Origin: Mageeibacillus indolicus UPII9-5
GTDB lineage: Bacteria > Bacillota > Clostridia > Saccharofermentanales > Fastidiosipilaceae
Length of the DNA stretch: 64,000 nt
Assembly (NCBI RefSeq): GCF_000025225.2
Contig: NC_013895.2
Span: 744,001 to 808,000 of the forward strand
Reading direction: 5' to 3'
The position numbers and the translations under genes were made by a program. This document shows, piece by piece, positions 42,063 through 50,521 of the stretch (position 1 is its first letter; each line of letters opens with the position of its first letter). The notes under the pieces were generated by a model. That model was not told the origin of the DNA and made no database searches. It saw nothing but the letters and a program-made list of their open reading frames with translations.

Positions 42063-43406
42063 GAAAAACTCGTGATACAACTCTTTTACGGCGTATTGGC
42101 AGTATTCTTCGCGTATTCCGATTATTATACTAAGCTCGGAAGCTCCTTGACTTATTAACTCCATGTTGATGCCAGCTCTGCCCAAAGCAGAGGCTGCGCG
42201 TGACATAACCCCTACTGTTTGTGCCATTGCCGCGCCGACGAGCATGACCATGGCCAGGCCTCGGACAACATTAATTGACGTTACGCCAAGTTCATCATTT
42301 AAACGACGTCTTACCATGGCTTCTTTTTCTTGGGTGAAGACAGAGTTTCGCATTACTATAGTTATTGAATCTATTCCGGAAGGCATGTGCTCGAAAGGAA
42401 TCTCAAGTTCATTCAAAATCTTTAGAACACGATAGACGAATCCGACTTTTTTGTTCATTAAATATTGTGAGATATGCAGGTAACAAAAACCTTTACTGCC
42501 GGAGATTCCGGTCACTATACCATCAAAATCGATGCGAGAAGCGACAATTTTGGTGCCGGGAGAATTAGGATTGTTAGTGTTACGAATGCAAATCGGTATG
42601 TTGCAGCGCAATACCGGCTCTAAAGTCTCTTCATGCAAAACGGAAAATCCGGCATAAGCCAATTCCCGCATTTCGCTGTAAGTCATTTCTCGTATAGGTG
42701 CCGGATGCGGTATTAGATTAGGGTTGACGGCAAAAACCGAGTCTACATCCGACCAGTTTTCGTACATTTCGGCCCCGACAGCCGCCGCCAAAATCGCTCC
42801 GGTTATATCCGAACCGCCTCGGGAGAAAGTGACAATTTTACCAGTTTCGGAATAGCCGAAGAAACCTGGAAATACCAATAAGCCGGGCATATCTTTAAGC
42901 TTGGACAGTTCACAATATGACTCCGGTAAAAGCTGACCGTTACCATGTTCACCTGTAAGCAGCATACCTGCTTTGCCAGGGTGTATATAAGTAGCCTGTT
43001 CCCCCATAGCATTCAAGTAAGCGGTGACCAGACGCGCACAGTTATCTTCTCCCGCAGCTTTAAGCGCATCAGTAAGTTCTTGCGGAGAATTACGATAAGT
43101 GCTTATGCGTTCGGCCAGATCGGCACGTACTTCTTGTTCAAAATCATGTTGCAAATGCATTTCGCGGGCTATGCCGACGAAACGTTTAAGAATAAGTTCA
43201 AGCTCATTATTCCCGGCGTGACCGGCGATAATGGCTTCAGCTAAATTAATAAGCAAATCTGTGACTTTAACGTCTTCTCGATTGCGTTTGCCCGGAGCTG
43301 AAACGACAATAATTTTCCGAGAGCTATCACTAAGAACAATGTCACATACTTTACGTATTTGGTCAGCGTTGGCTAAAGATGAACCGCCGAATTTGCAAAC
43401 TTTCAT
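42051..43406 (-). CDS. lysC: Aspartate kinase
   Basis: Phosphorylates aspartate in the first step toward lysine, threonine, methionine and diaminopimelate. The kinase signature MKVCKFGGSSLANADQIRKV is at the N terminus, TFSRGGSDITGAILAAAVGAEMYENWSDVDSVF in the middle, and two ACT regulatory domains at the end (SKGFCYLHISQYLMNKKVGFVYRVL and VRGLAMVMLVGAAMAQTVGVMSRAASALGRAGINMELISQGASE). ATG 43406 is chosen since AAAGGAG precedes it and the family starts at MKVxKFGG. 451 residues, normal. It stands alone. No lysine riboswitch is recognisable in the 215-base leader region. Confidence 0.95.
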   Translation of the reverse strand: MKVCKFGGSSLANADQIRKVCDIVLSDSSRKIIVVSAPGKRNREDVKVTDLLINLAEAIIAGHAGNNELELILKRFVGIAREMHLQHDFEQEVRADLAERISTYRNSPQELTDALKAAGEDNCARLVTAYLNAMGEQATYIHPGKAGMLLTGEHGNGQLLPESYCELSKLKDMPGLLVFPGFFGYSETGKIVTFSRGGSDITGAILAAAVGAEMYENWSDVDSVFAVNPNLIPHPAPIREMTYSEMRELAYAGFSVLHEETLEPVLRCNIPICIRNTNNPNSPGTKIVASRIDFDGIVTGISGSKGFCYLHISQYLMNKKVGFVYRVLKILNELEIPFEHMPSGIDSITIVMRNSVFTQEKEAMVRRRLNDELGVTSINVVRGLAMVMLVGAAMAQTVGVMSRAASALGRAGINMELISQGASELSIIIGIREEYCQYAVKELYHEFFLGR

Positions 43407-43449
43407 TATATGACTCCTTTGCGAAAATAAATACCAGCTATACGGCAAT

Positions 43450-43490
43450 AACATCTATCAAGAGCATCATTAAACATCTATCAAGAGCAT
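43450..43490. repeat. Perfect 18-bp direct repeat upstream of lysC
   Basis: AACATCTATCAAGAGCAT occurs at 43450-43467 and again at 43473-43490, a period of 23 bases. It lies in the divergent gap between lysC and yqeG, 44 bases upstream of the lysC start. Two copies with a five-base gap do not make a CRISPR. Confidence 0.85.
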
Positions 43491-43621
43491 TGGCAGAAAT
43501 ATACATTGTTAATATATCACAAAAATTGTGTAATGACTTGTTTCACTACACGTTTTAAAATTAGTGTGCTATATTATCTTAGAACGTTAAGATATTAATA
43601 TGTAACTGGAGATATTTACCT

Positions 43622-44320
43622 TTGCTTAAGCGATTTTTTCAACCGGACGCCTATTTCCGCAGTTTAGCGGATATAGATTTTAATTCTTTATATGAGCAAG
43701 GTTATCGATTGGTTTTGTTGGATATGGACAATACACTTATCCGCGACGGGCATAGGGAAAGGACGGCCTTTTCTGACTTGCAAATTAACCGAATGCTTGA
43801 TGCAGGCTTCAAATGTCTAATACTCAGCAATGGCCCGGCAGAACGCGTGAAACCATTTGCTGATTTACATCATTTGGATTTCATTGCTGATTCAGGCAAA
43901 CCGTCACGCCGTGGGGTGCACTTGGCCTGCCAAAAATTTTCGCTTTCGCCTAAAGAAACATTGTTAATCGGCGACCAAATTTTCACTGATGTTCTATGTG
44001 GCCGTCGTTCCGGTGTTTTGACTTTGTTGGTGGCCCCGTTAGCCACGGGTGAGAAGTGGTACATCCGGATAAAGCGGATTTTTGAGCTGCCTTTCATTAG
44101 CTCGCTTAAGATGAACAAAGGTTTGCCATCCAGCGGAAGAAAAATATTTGCTAATTGGTTGGCTAGAAGGAGGTTTAAAAATTTACGGCGCTTTTTGCCT
44201 CGACGGCGTTTAAGAACTTTGCCACACCGAAAAAATATTTTTTCCCGCTTGCTCAAGAGACGACATTATCACTTTTTTTATTTGAAAAAGCCGTCTGATT
44301 ACCACATAAGTAACGGATAA
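43622..44320 (+). CDS. YqeG-family HAD-IIIA phosphatase with an Arg-rich C-terminal extension
   Basis: A haloacid-dehalogenase-fold phosphatase, 232 residues. The motifs are D34-M-D36-NTLI (nucleophile and acid), LILSNG (Ser-69), Lys-93 in DSGKPSRRG and GDQIFTDVLCGRRSG (Asp-118). This is the YqeG family, whose members resemble phosphatidylglycerophosphate phosphatases. After about residue 170 a very basic tail follows, with RRRFKNLRRFLPRRRLR, that common YqeG proteins (about 170 residues) lack. It could bind nucleic acid or membrane phospholipid. The start is TTG 43622 with CTGGAG some 11 bases upstream. It stands alone, divergent from lysC. Confidence 0.87.
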   Translation: MLKRFFQPDAYFRSLADIDFNSLYEQGYRLVLLDMDNTLIRDGHRERTAFSDLQINRMLDAGFKCLILSNGPAERVKPFADLHHLDFIADSGKPSRRGVHLACQKFSLSPKETLLIGDQIFTDVLCGRRSGVLTLLVAPLATGEKWYIRIKRIFELPFISSLKMNKGLPSSGRKIFANWLARRRFKNLRRFLPRRRLRTLPHRKNIFSRLLKRRHYHFFYLKKPSDYHISNG

Positions 44321-44485
44321 AAATAAAGTTTAGCGATTTGTCGCTCGACAGATTACAATCAGACTATAAAGTTATATAATGAAAACATTATCGCGAATTC
44401 GGTTCGTTGTTGTAGATAGAGAGCAAAGCGCTGACAAATAACGAAAATGGCAAAAGAGTAAACAGAATAATAAATTTTGCAAATG

Positions 44486-44510
44486 AACTATATTAAAATA
44501 AACTATATTA
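44486..44510. repeat. Short direct repeat AACTATATTA
   Basis: AACTATATTA at 44486-44495 recurs at 44501-44510, in a 228-base A+T-rich gap before the aminopeptidase gene. A TATAAT at 44375-44380 in the same gap may be part of its promoter. Nothing else is recognised in the gap. Confidence 0.6.
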
Positions 44511-44548
44511 ACAAGTAAAAGTTAACAATAGAGGAGAAGGAGGGTTAT

Positions 44549-45649
44549 ATGGCTAACCTAAAAAAAATTGAATTTTATCGTGCAAGGCGTATAGCGGCGT
44601 TAAGAGAATGGATGGCTGAACGAAAGCTGGAGTCTGTTTTGCTGTACAGCCGTGAAAACACACGTTTCTTCGCGGGGTTCACCGGCACGGAGTCTTATGC
44701 CTTGATCACGGCAAAAGACTTATATCTTTACTTGGACAGCAGATATATTGAGCAGGGAAAAATTCAGTCTTCCGAGTATATGATTGTTCCGGTGACCAAA
44801 GCGGCATTGACGGTAGTAAGTGAACATCTGGCAGAGATAAAAATAAAAGAAGTCGGTTTGGAAGCTGACTATCTTCCGTGGACAATGCAATTAACCTTGC
44901 AGAGGAACAATCCTTCGGTCAAGTTTGTGCCGTTGGGCAGCGAACTTGCTGAATTGCGCTTAATCAAAGATGAATGGGAATTGGCAATGCTGCGTAAAGC
45001 AATCTATATTTCCGATGAAGCTTGGAGACAACTTCTACCGACAATCAAGGCAGGACAAACGGAAAATCAGGTCGCAGCTCAACTTGAACATAATATGCGT
45101 GTTCTGGGAGCTTCGGCACCTTCATTTACTACAATAATCGCTTCCGGCTTGCGCAGCGCCTTACCGCATGGAGTTGCTAGCGATAAAGTGATTGAAGATG
45201 GCGATTCCATAACAATGGATTTCGGTGCGCTGTATGAAGGCTATTGCTCAGATATCACTCGTACCGTATTTTTAGGAACACCGAACCCGAAAATTTTGGA
45301 AATATACAATATTGTCCTAAAAGCTCAGACGGCCGGAGAAAAATTTCTGCGGGCCGGCGTTAAGGGCAAAGATGTGGATGCCGTAGCGAGAAATATCATC
45401 AATGACGCAGGCTATGGCGAATATTTTGGCCACGGCCTCGGTCACAGCTTAGGCTTGGAAATCCACGAGTCACCTCGCTGCAGCAAATATTGTGATACGG
45501 TTTTGCAAGCAGGGTCAATGATGACAGTCGAACCGGGAATTTACATTCCGGGAGTAGGCGGCGTAAGAATCGAAGATACTTGCCTTGTACGGGAACATGA
45601 TTGTGAAGTTATAACCGCCGCTACAAAAGAAGTTGTCTTGTTACATTAA
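44549..45649 (+). CDS. Xaa-Pro aminopeptidase / M24-family metallopeptidase
   Basis: A 366-residue cytoplasmic dimetal peptidase that removes the residue before proline. The N-terminal creatinase-like domain (MAERKLESVLLYSRENTRFFAGFTGTES) is followed by the pita-bread domain. Metal ligands are visible: two Asp in MDFGALYEGYCSDITRTVFLG, His in GHGLGHSLGLEIHESP and two Glu in MTVEPGIYIPGVGGVRIEDTCLV. GGAGAAGGAGGG gives a strong ribosome site before ATG 44549. It is a single gene upstream of secD. With Pip it gives capacity for proline-rich peptides. Confidence 0.94.
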   Translation: MANLKKIEFYRARRIAALREWMAERKLESVLLYSRENTRFFAGFTGTESYALITAKDLYLYLDSRYIEQGKIQSSEYMIVPVTKAALTVVSEHLAEIKIKEVGLEADYLPWTMQLTLQRNNPSVKFVPLGSELAELRLIKDEWELAMLRKAIYISDEAWRQLLPTIKAGQTENQVAAQLEHNMRVLGASAPSFTTIIASGLRSALPHGVASDKVIEDGDSITMDFGALYEGYCSDITRTVFLGTPNPKILEIYNIVLKAQTAGEKFLRAGVKGKDVDAVARNIINDAGYGEYFGHGLGHSLGLEIHESPRCSKYCDTVLQAGSMMTVEPGIYIPGVGGVRIEDTCLVREHDCEVITAATKEVVLLH

Positions 45650-45710
45650 TTTTGTTAGAATAACCTAGTTATACTTATTTATTGAATTTATATGAAAGGA
45701 CGTGATCATT

Positions 45711-47048
45711 ATGTCACGCAAATCGGTCCCTTCCGTCAAAATAAGAAAAGGGCGGAAGCATACCTTTTTCATAGTGGCTCTTATCATTGCTCTGCTAACC
45801 GTCATTTCTTACACCGGTATCAGCGTTCCTGAACCGGGCGGCACCAAGATCCGTTTGGCCGGAGCTTCGGAAATACGCTTTGGTATTGATATCCGCGGTG
45901 GCGTTGAAGCTGTATATGCTCCCAAAAATTTTAAAGGCAAACCGACTGAAGATCAGTTGCAGGCCATTAACAAAATTATGGAGACCCGCCTTGATAATTT
46001 GAATATTTTGGACCGTGATATTATCATTGACCGTCAAAACGGGTATGTAATCGTTCGTTTCCCGTGGAAATCAAAAGAAGCTGTTTTTGATCCGGCCAAG
46101 GCTATGAAAGAACTTGGGGAAACTGCTCATCTTACCTTTAAAGATGAAAGCGGTAAGGTCGTACTCGAGGGCAGCGATGTTAAAAAAGCTTCGCACGAAG
46201 TGAACACCCAAAACGGTGAAAACGTTGTTTCTTTGGAATTAACTCCGGAAGGTGCGAAGAAATTTGCGGTTGCTACTAAAGAAAACCTCGGCAAAAATCT
46301 GTCCATTAACATGGATGAAAAGATGTTGTCAAATCCTAGGGTCAACTCTGTTATTTCGGAAGGACGAGCTATGATTTCTCCTATGGAGTCGCCTAAAGCG
46401 GCGGTGGATTTGGCTGGGAAAATAAATGCCGGCTCTCTACCGTTTGATATTGAAGCCATTAGCTCGAGTTCGATATCTCCGTCTCTTGGTAATAACGCCT
46501 TAAGCGTAATGTTAAGGGCCGGAATTGTAGCATTCATTATTTTGAGTATATTCCTATTGCTGTATTATCGTTTGCCGGGTTTTGTGGCAATTATCGCCTT
46601 GCTAGCGCAGATTGTTGGTATTATGCTCGGTATATCCATCCCACAACAGACTTTGACCTTACAAGGTATTGCCGGTATCATTCTTTCAATCGGTATGGGT
46701 GTTGATGCTAATATCATAATCTCTGAAAGAATCAAAGAAGAACTACGTGGCGGGGCCACCTTGCTAACAGCTATTGCTAGCGGCTTCGATCGGGCATTTT
46801 CATCAATCCTTGACGGTAATGTTACGGTGGCTATTTCCGCAGTGTGCTTAATGGTCTTCGGAACAGGCTCAATGCTTTCATTTGGCTATTCACTGTTGCT
46901 TGGTGTTATACTTAACCTTATTTGCGGTGCAACGGCTTCGCATTTGATGGTAAGCTCTTTAGCTGCATTTAAACAATTGCGTAACACTTGGCTGTATGGC
47001 GATTACAGTGCAAAGCAAAAAGCTCGTAAAGAGGGAGGGGCGTTATGA
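45711..47048 (+). CDS. secD: Protein translocase subunit SecD
   Basis: Half of the proton-driven SecDF motor that helps pull exported proteins across the membrane. It has a first membrane helix (TFFIVALIIALLTVISYTGIS), the signature RFGIDIRGGVEAVYAPKNF, a periplasmic-type domain, and six helices beginning near NALSVMLRAGIVAFIIL. GMGVDANIIISERIKEELRGG carries the conserved helix-four Asp. It has about 445 residues. ATG 45711 is preferred over GTG 45702 because AAAGGA is ten bases upstream. Four-base overlap with secF. Confidence 0.96.
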   Translation: MSRKSVPSVKIRKGRKHTFFIVALIIALLTVISYTGISVPEPGGTKIRLAGASEIRFGIDIRGGVEAVYAPKNFKGKPTEDQLQAINKIMETRLDNLNILDRDIIIDRQNGYVIVRFPWKSKEAVFDPAKAMKELGETAHLTFKDESGKVVLEGSDVKKASHEVNTQNGENVVSLELTPEGAKKFAVATKENLGKNLSINMDEKMLSNPRVNSVISEGRAMISPMESPKAAVDLAGKINAGSLPFDIEAISSSSISPSLGNNALSVMLRAGIVAFIILSIFLLLYYRLPGFVAIIALLAQIVGIMLGISIPQQTLTLQGIAGIILSIGMGVDANIIISERIKEELRGGATLLTAIASGFDRAFSSILDGNVTVAISAVCLMVFGTGSMLSFGYSLLLGVILNLICGATASHLMVSSLAAFKQLRNTWLYGDYSAKQKARKEGGAL

Positions 47049-48001
47049 CTCAGAATATACCGTTTAAGATGAGTTTTTATAAGCAACGCTATAAATTCAT
47101 CGCTTTTTCTTCGTTGCTTTTATTGATTGGAATTATTTCTGCTATAGTTTTCGGCATGAAATTGGATATCCAGTTTAAGGGTGGTTCAATCGTAAAAATG
47201 AGTTTCGCCGGTGATGTCGATTTGAGCAAAGCGGAGGAAGTAGTTTCTAATGCAATTAAAAAACCTGTTTCGATGCAAATCATTTCCAGTTTGGAATCAA
47301 GCAGCGAAAAAAAGGTGCGCAGTCTGGTTATTAACGTTGCCGACAATCAGGCTCTGAAGACAGAGGAACAGATGGCGATGACGGAAGCACTGCAGAAGGC
47401 TTTCCCATCTAACAACATAACTTGGTCGGAAGCTAGCTTGGTTAATCCATTTATCGGTCAACGCACTTTGACCAATGGTCTGTTGGCGGTTCTGGTTTCT
47501 TCAATTCTGATCGTTTTGTACGTTTGGATAAGATTTAGAACCATTTCGGGTGCTTCAGCCGGTATCTTTGCCTTGATTGCTTTGATTCATGATGTTTTAA
47601 TTGCATTCTTTGCGTTTGTTGTTTTCAGGTTTTCACTGAATGAAACAGTAATCGCTGTTGTCCTGTCAATTTTGGGTTGGTCTGTTAACGACACAATCGT
47701 TATTTTTGACCGGATCAGAGAGAATGAACGCTTGTACGGTGGCAAAATGACTCTGCCTGATTTGGTTGATATGTCTATTAATCAATCTTTTACTCGTACG
47801 CTAAACACAAGTATTTGTTCTTTCGTGGCAATTTTAATGGCCTTCGTTTTCGCCAAAGTATATAATTTGTCGAGCATTGTTGAGTTCGCTTTGCCGATGA
47901 TGGTAGGTGTAATAATCGGATCTTATTCTTCAATTTGCTTGGCAACTCCGCTTTGGACGATGTTTAAAACGCGCGGCGGACGAACTGGCTACGAACATTA
48001 A
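47045..48001 (+). CDS. secF: Protein translocase subunit SecF
   Basis: The partner of SecD, 318 residues. It opens with a membrane helix (FIAFSSLLLLIGIISAIVFG) and the hallmark LDIQFKGGSIVKMSF. LSILGWSVNDTIVIFDRIRENE is the conserved fourth-helix region, and SINQSFTRTLNTSICSF follows. ATG 47045 overlaps the secD stop (ATGA). AGGGAGGGG lies just before it inside secD. A strong terminator closes the operon. The yajC gene is not adjacent. Confidence 0.96.
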   Translation: MTQNIPFKMSFYKQRYKFIAFSSLLLLIGIISAIVFGMKLDIQFKGGSIVKMSFAGDVDLSKAEEVVSNAIKKPVSMQIISSLESSSEKKVRSLVINVADNQALKTEEQMAMTEALQKAFPSNNITWSEASLVNPFIGQRTLTNGLLAVLVSSILIVLYVWIRFRTISGASAGIFALIALIHDVLIAFFAFVVFRFSLNETVIAVVLSILGWSVNDTIVIFDRIRENERLYGGKMTLPDLVDMSINQSFTRTLNTSICSFVAILMAFVFAKVYNLSSIVEFALPMMVGVIIGSYSSICLATPLWTMFKTRGGRTGYEH

Positions 48002-48030
48002 TTACATTGGCAGTTTTAGATTTGCTCGGT

Positions 48031-48057
48031 GGGGGGAGTTTTTCCCCCCTTTTTTTA
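48031..48057 (+). terminator. Intrinsic terminator of secDF
   Basis: GGGGGGA (48031-48037) pairs with TCCCCCC (48043-48049) around GTTTT, followed by eight T residues. Confidence 0.92.
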
Positions 48058-48101
48058 TTTTATTTTTTGCTATATAATACTTATCTTTCAGGGAGGTACG
48101 T

Positions 48102-49355
48102 ATGGCACAATATAATATTGCTAATCAAGCTGTAACAAAGGAAAACTTTGACCCGGCTGAACATAACTTAGTTGTAATTCTAACAAATGACTTAATTGAG
48201 CAACGCGACAGACTGTTTGCGGACGGTTGGGCTGATATGCTAAGAGCTGCAGTAAATAACGGCAAAACTGTGGTTGTCATTGTTTTAGATAATAGGTCTG
48301 AAGATATGTGTATGCCTTCAGGCTTGACCTATACAAGGTTGGCAATCAACAAATCTGATCTTGCCGAGGCTTTGGCTAATTTGAAAACAGAACCGGAAAA
48401 AACAATTTACATTGCAACCGATCATACGGTTATTAATTCTTTAGCTGCGTCCAAGCTGCAGTATATCGATCCGGAAACAATTGTTGATTGGCGACAAGGA
48501 ATTCGTAATCCCTTGCTTTTTTTAAGCGGAGAAGCGAGAACGGATTATCTAGCTTTGGCGGCAGCTTTGCCCAAAGACGGGAAACTGGCTGTAGCTTTTT
48601 CTGGGGGGGTCGACTCAAGCTTGTTGCTTTATGTGGCTGACCGCGTACTGGGGGGACAAAATGCTACCGGGATTCTCGGTATATCTCCATTTACTCCACG
48701 GCGTGAAATTCAAGCTGCTCTCAGCATGAGTAAGTCTTACGGTTTGGCACTTAGTACAGCCTCATTTTCTGACACTGAAATGCGTACATTATATCCGAAT
48801 CCAGAAGACAGATGCTATCACTGTAAAAAGATGCTGTTCTCAAATTTTATAGATTTTGCCGTCAAACATGGGTTTCCATATTTGGCTGAAGGATCTAATT
48901 TGGATGATATGGGAGACTATCGCCCGGGGCTTAAAGCAATTGCCGAATTGCATGTGTTGAGTCCTTTACGGGTAGCACAGTTTGACAAAAAGAAGATCCG
49001 TTCTTTATCTGCCGCTTTAGGTTTACCGACAAAAAACATGCCTTCATTAGCCTGCCTAGCAACGCGAATGCCGTATAACCATACGATTGATCCGGCCATA
49101 CTGGGTAAGGTTGATTTGGCTGAGGAATTTTTATTAAACAGGGGGTTCAAACAGGTTAGAGTACGTGTACACGGCGATTTGGCCCGAATTGAATTGGCCC
49201 CTGCTGAGTTAACGTCGCTTTTAACAAACAGTGATTTGCGTCTAGAAATAAATCAATATTTATGTGGTTTAGGCTTTAATTATGTTACCTTGGATATCAT
49301 TGGCTACCGTACTGGCAGCATGAACTTGAATGTTAATAGTGTGAATAGAAAATAA
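48102..49355 (+). CDS. larE: LarE-like ATP-dependent sacrificial sulfur transferase with an extra N-terminal domain
   Basis: The C-terminal ~265 residues are a LarE PP-loop protein, which in characterised cases activates a pyridinium carboxylate with AMP and donates sulfur to the nickel-pincer cofactor. The PP-loop is SGGVDSS (167-173). Cys-238 and Cys-241 are in DRCYHCK and Cys-318 in LACLATR; three such cysteines are seen in LarE forms proposed to hold an iron-sulfur cluster. Residues 1 to about 150 are an added Rossmann/HAD-like domain (LVVILTNDLIEQ, VVVIVLDNRSED, TIYIATDHTV) absent from the usual ~270-residue LarE. No larA, larB or larC is nearby. GGGAGG precedes ATG 48102. Confidence 0.85.
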   Translation: MAQYNIANQAVTKENFDPAEHNLVVILTNDLIEQRDRLFADGWADMLRAAVNNGKTVVVIVLDNRSEDMCMPSGLTYTRLAINKSDLAEALANLKTEPEKTIYIATDHTVINSLAASKLQYIDPETIVDWRQGIRNPLLFLSGEARTDYLALAAALPKDGKLAVAFSGGVDSSLLLYVADRVLGGQNATGILGISPFTPRREIQAALSMSKSYGLALSTASFSDTEMRTLYPNPEDRCYHCKKMLFSNFIDFAVKHGFPYLAEGSNLDDMGDYRPGLKAIAELHVLSPLRVAQFDKKKIRSLSAALGLPTKNMPSLACLATRMPYNHTIDPAILGKVDLAEEFLLNRGFKQVRVRVHGDLARIELAPAELTSLLTNSDLRLEINQYLCGLGFNYVTLDIIGYRTGSMNLNVNSVNRK

Positions 49356-49361
49356 ATTAGC

Positions 49362-49401
49362 AGCAGATTAAAACTGTAAGTAGCAGATTATATTTGTAAA
49401 A
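49362..49401. repeat. Imperfect 20-bp tandem repeat after the LarE-like gene
   Basis: Two adjacent 20-base units (49362-49381 and 49382-49401) share AGCAGATTA and most of the rest, about 15 of 20 positions. They lie between the gene stop and the shared terminator. Confidence 0.65.
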
Positions 49402-49414
49402 TGTTATAACGATA

Positions 49415-49453
49415 GAAACAGGCAGCTTTGCACTTGGTTAAGCTGCCTGTTTC
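49415..49453. terminator. Bidirectional terminator hairpin between larE and pdxS
   Basis: A perfect 14-base stem (49415-49428 with 49440-49453) encloses an 11-base loop. Both strands continue with TTTC-type tails rather than a long T tract. The place between convergent genes and the stem strength favour a shared terminator. Confidence 0.8.
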
Positions 49454-49481
49454 TATTCGACTAAGACGGAGCTCTTGGGAT

Positions 49482-50336
49482 TTATACGCCGCGTTCCGCC
49501 ATCAGTGTTCTTATTTCTTCTTCATTAATTCCTACCATGGCCTTACCGAGGCCGGTGGAAACTTCCGCGAGTACGGCCGGATCATTATAATTACGTACTG
49601 CCTTTACAATAGCTCTAGCGCGTTTTTCAGGATCACCGGATGCAAAAATACCGCTTCCTACAAATACGCCTTCTGCACCCAACTGACGCATTAAAGCAGC
49701 ATCGGCAGGAGTAGCCACGCCGCCGGCCGAAAAGTTCGGAACAGATAATTTACCGTTGTCATGAACATACTTCAGCAGTTCATACGGGACAGCATAATCC
49801 TTGGCGGCGTGATAGAGTTCATTTTCAGCCATTGAAACTACGGCGCGAATTTCAGCTTGAATTTGTCTCATATGCGAAACTGCTTGAACAACATCACCTG
49901 TACCGGCCTCACCTTTAGTCCGAATCATACAAGCTCCTTCTTGTATTCGACGTAATGCTTCGCCCAAATTGCGAGCCCCACAGACAAATGGGGTATTAAA
50001 CTTGGTTTTATCGACATGATAAACGTTGTCGGCCGGTGATAGAACTTCACTTTCATCAATATAATCGATGCCGATGGCCTCCAAAATTTGTGCTTCCACA
50101 AAATGACCGATACGCACCTTAGCCATAACCGGAATGCTTACCGCTTCCATAATACTGCGAATCATTTTTGGATCTGACATGCGCGATACTCCGCCGGCTG
50201 CTCGAATATCGGCCGGAATGCGTTCCAAAGCCATTACGGCGACAGCACCGGCTGCCTCGGCAATTTTTGCCTGCTCGGGTGTGGTGACATCCATAATAAC
50301 GCCACCGAGAAGTTTTTGATTGATAGCAGTTTTCAT
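49482..50336 (-). CDS. pdxS: Pyridoxal 5'-phosphate synthase subunit PdxS
   Basis: The lyase subunit of the DXP-independent route to vitamin B6, joining ribose 5-phosphate, glyceraldehyde 3-phosphate and ammonia. The 284 residues are highly conserved: [44 protein letters not shown] with catalytic Lys-73, and [11 protein letters not shown] with Lys-141. [28 protein letters not shown] closes the phosphate site. GGAGG lies seven bases before ATG 50336; the in-frame ATG 50348 overlaps that site. The glutaminase partner pdxT, usually next door, is absent from the window, so ammonia supply must come from elsewhere. Confidence 0.97.
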   Translation of the reverse strand: MKTAINQKLLGGVIMDVTTPEQAKIAEAAGAVAVMALERIPADIRAAGGVSRMSDPKMIRSIMEAVSIPVMAKVRIGHFVEAQILEAIGIDYIDESEVLSPADNVYHVDKTKFNTPFVCGARNLGEALRRIQEGACMIRTKGEAGTGDVVQAVSHMRQIQAEIRAVVSMAENELYHAAKDYAVPYELLKYVHDNGKLSVPNFSAGGVATPADAALMRQLGAEGVFVGSGIFASGDPEKRARAIVKAVRNYNDPAVLAEVSTGLGKAMVGINEEEIRTLMAERGV

Positions 50337-50437
50337 TTGAACCTCCATACATTTTTTATTTGAGTTTAATACGTAGCAGCCAAAATCAAATGCCCAAATT
50401 ACGAAATAAAAACCATACCAACTTGTTCATGCTGAAC

Positions 50438-50466
50438 TTGTTTTAAAAACTAATTTAAAGTACAAT
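50438..50466 (+). promoter_or_regulatory. Probable promoter of the rny operon
   Basis: TTGTTT (50438-50443) and TACAAT (50461-50466) are 17 bases apart, 56 bases before the rny start. A small inverted repeat, GTTCA-TGC-TGAAC (50425-50437), abuts the -35 box and might be an operator. Confidence 0.6.
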
Positions 50467-50521
50467 GTAAAAGGTCATGTTTGGCCAACAACTTTGATAA
50501 TTTTATATGGAGGAGATTACC

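Noticed and set aside
43450-43490. Possible CRISPR from two identical 18-mers
   Set aside because: Only two copies with a five-base gap; no spacers of proper length and no cas genes.
43407-43621. Lysine riboswitch ahead of lysC
   Set aside because: The leader lacks the recognisable conserved boxes and is too short to hold an L-box plus terminator.
43870-44256. A 128-codon minus-strand frame inside yqeG
   Set aside because: Opposite the HAD domain and basic tail; hydrophobic-basic mix is the complement of the real gene.
46127-46537. A 136-codon minus-strand frame inside secD
   Set aside because: Opposite a conserved SecD region; no ribosome site.
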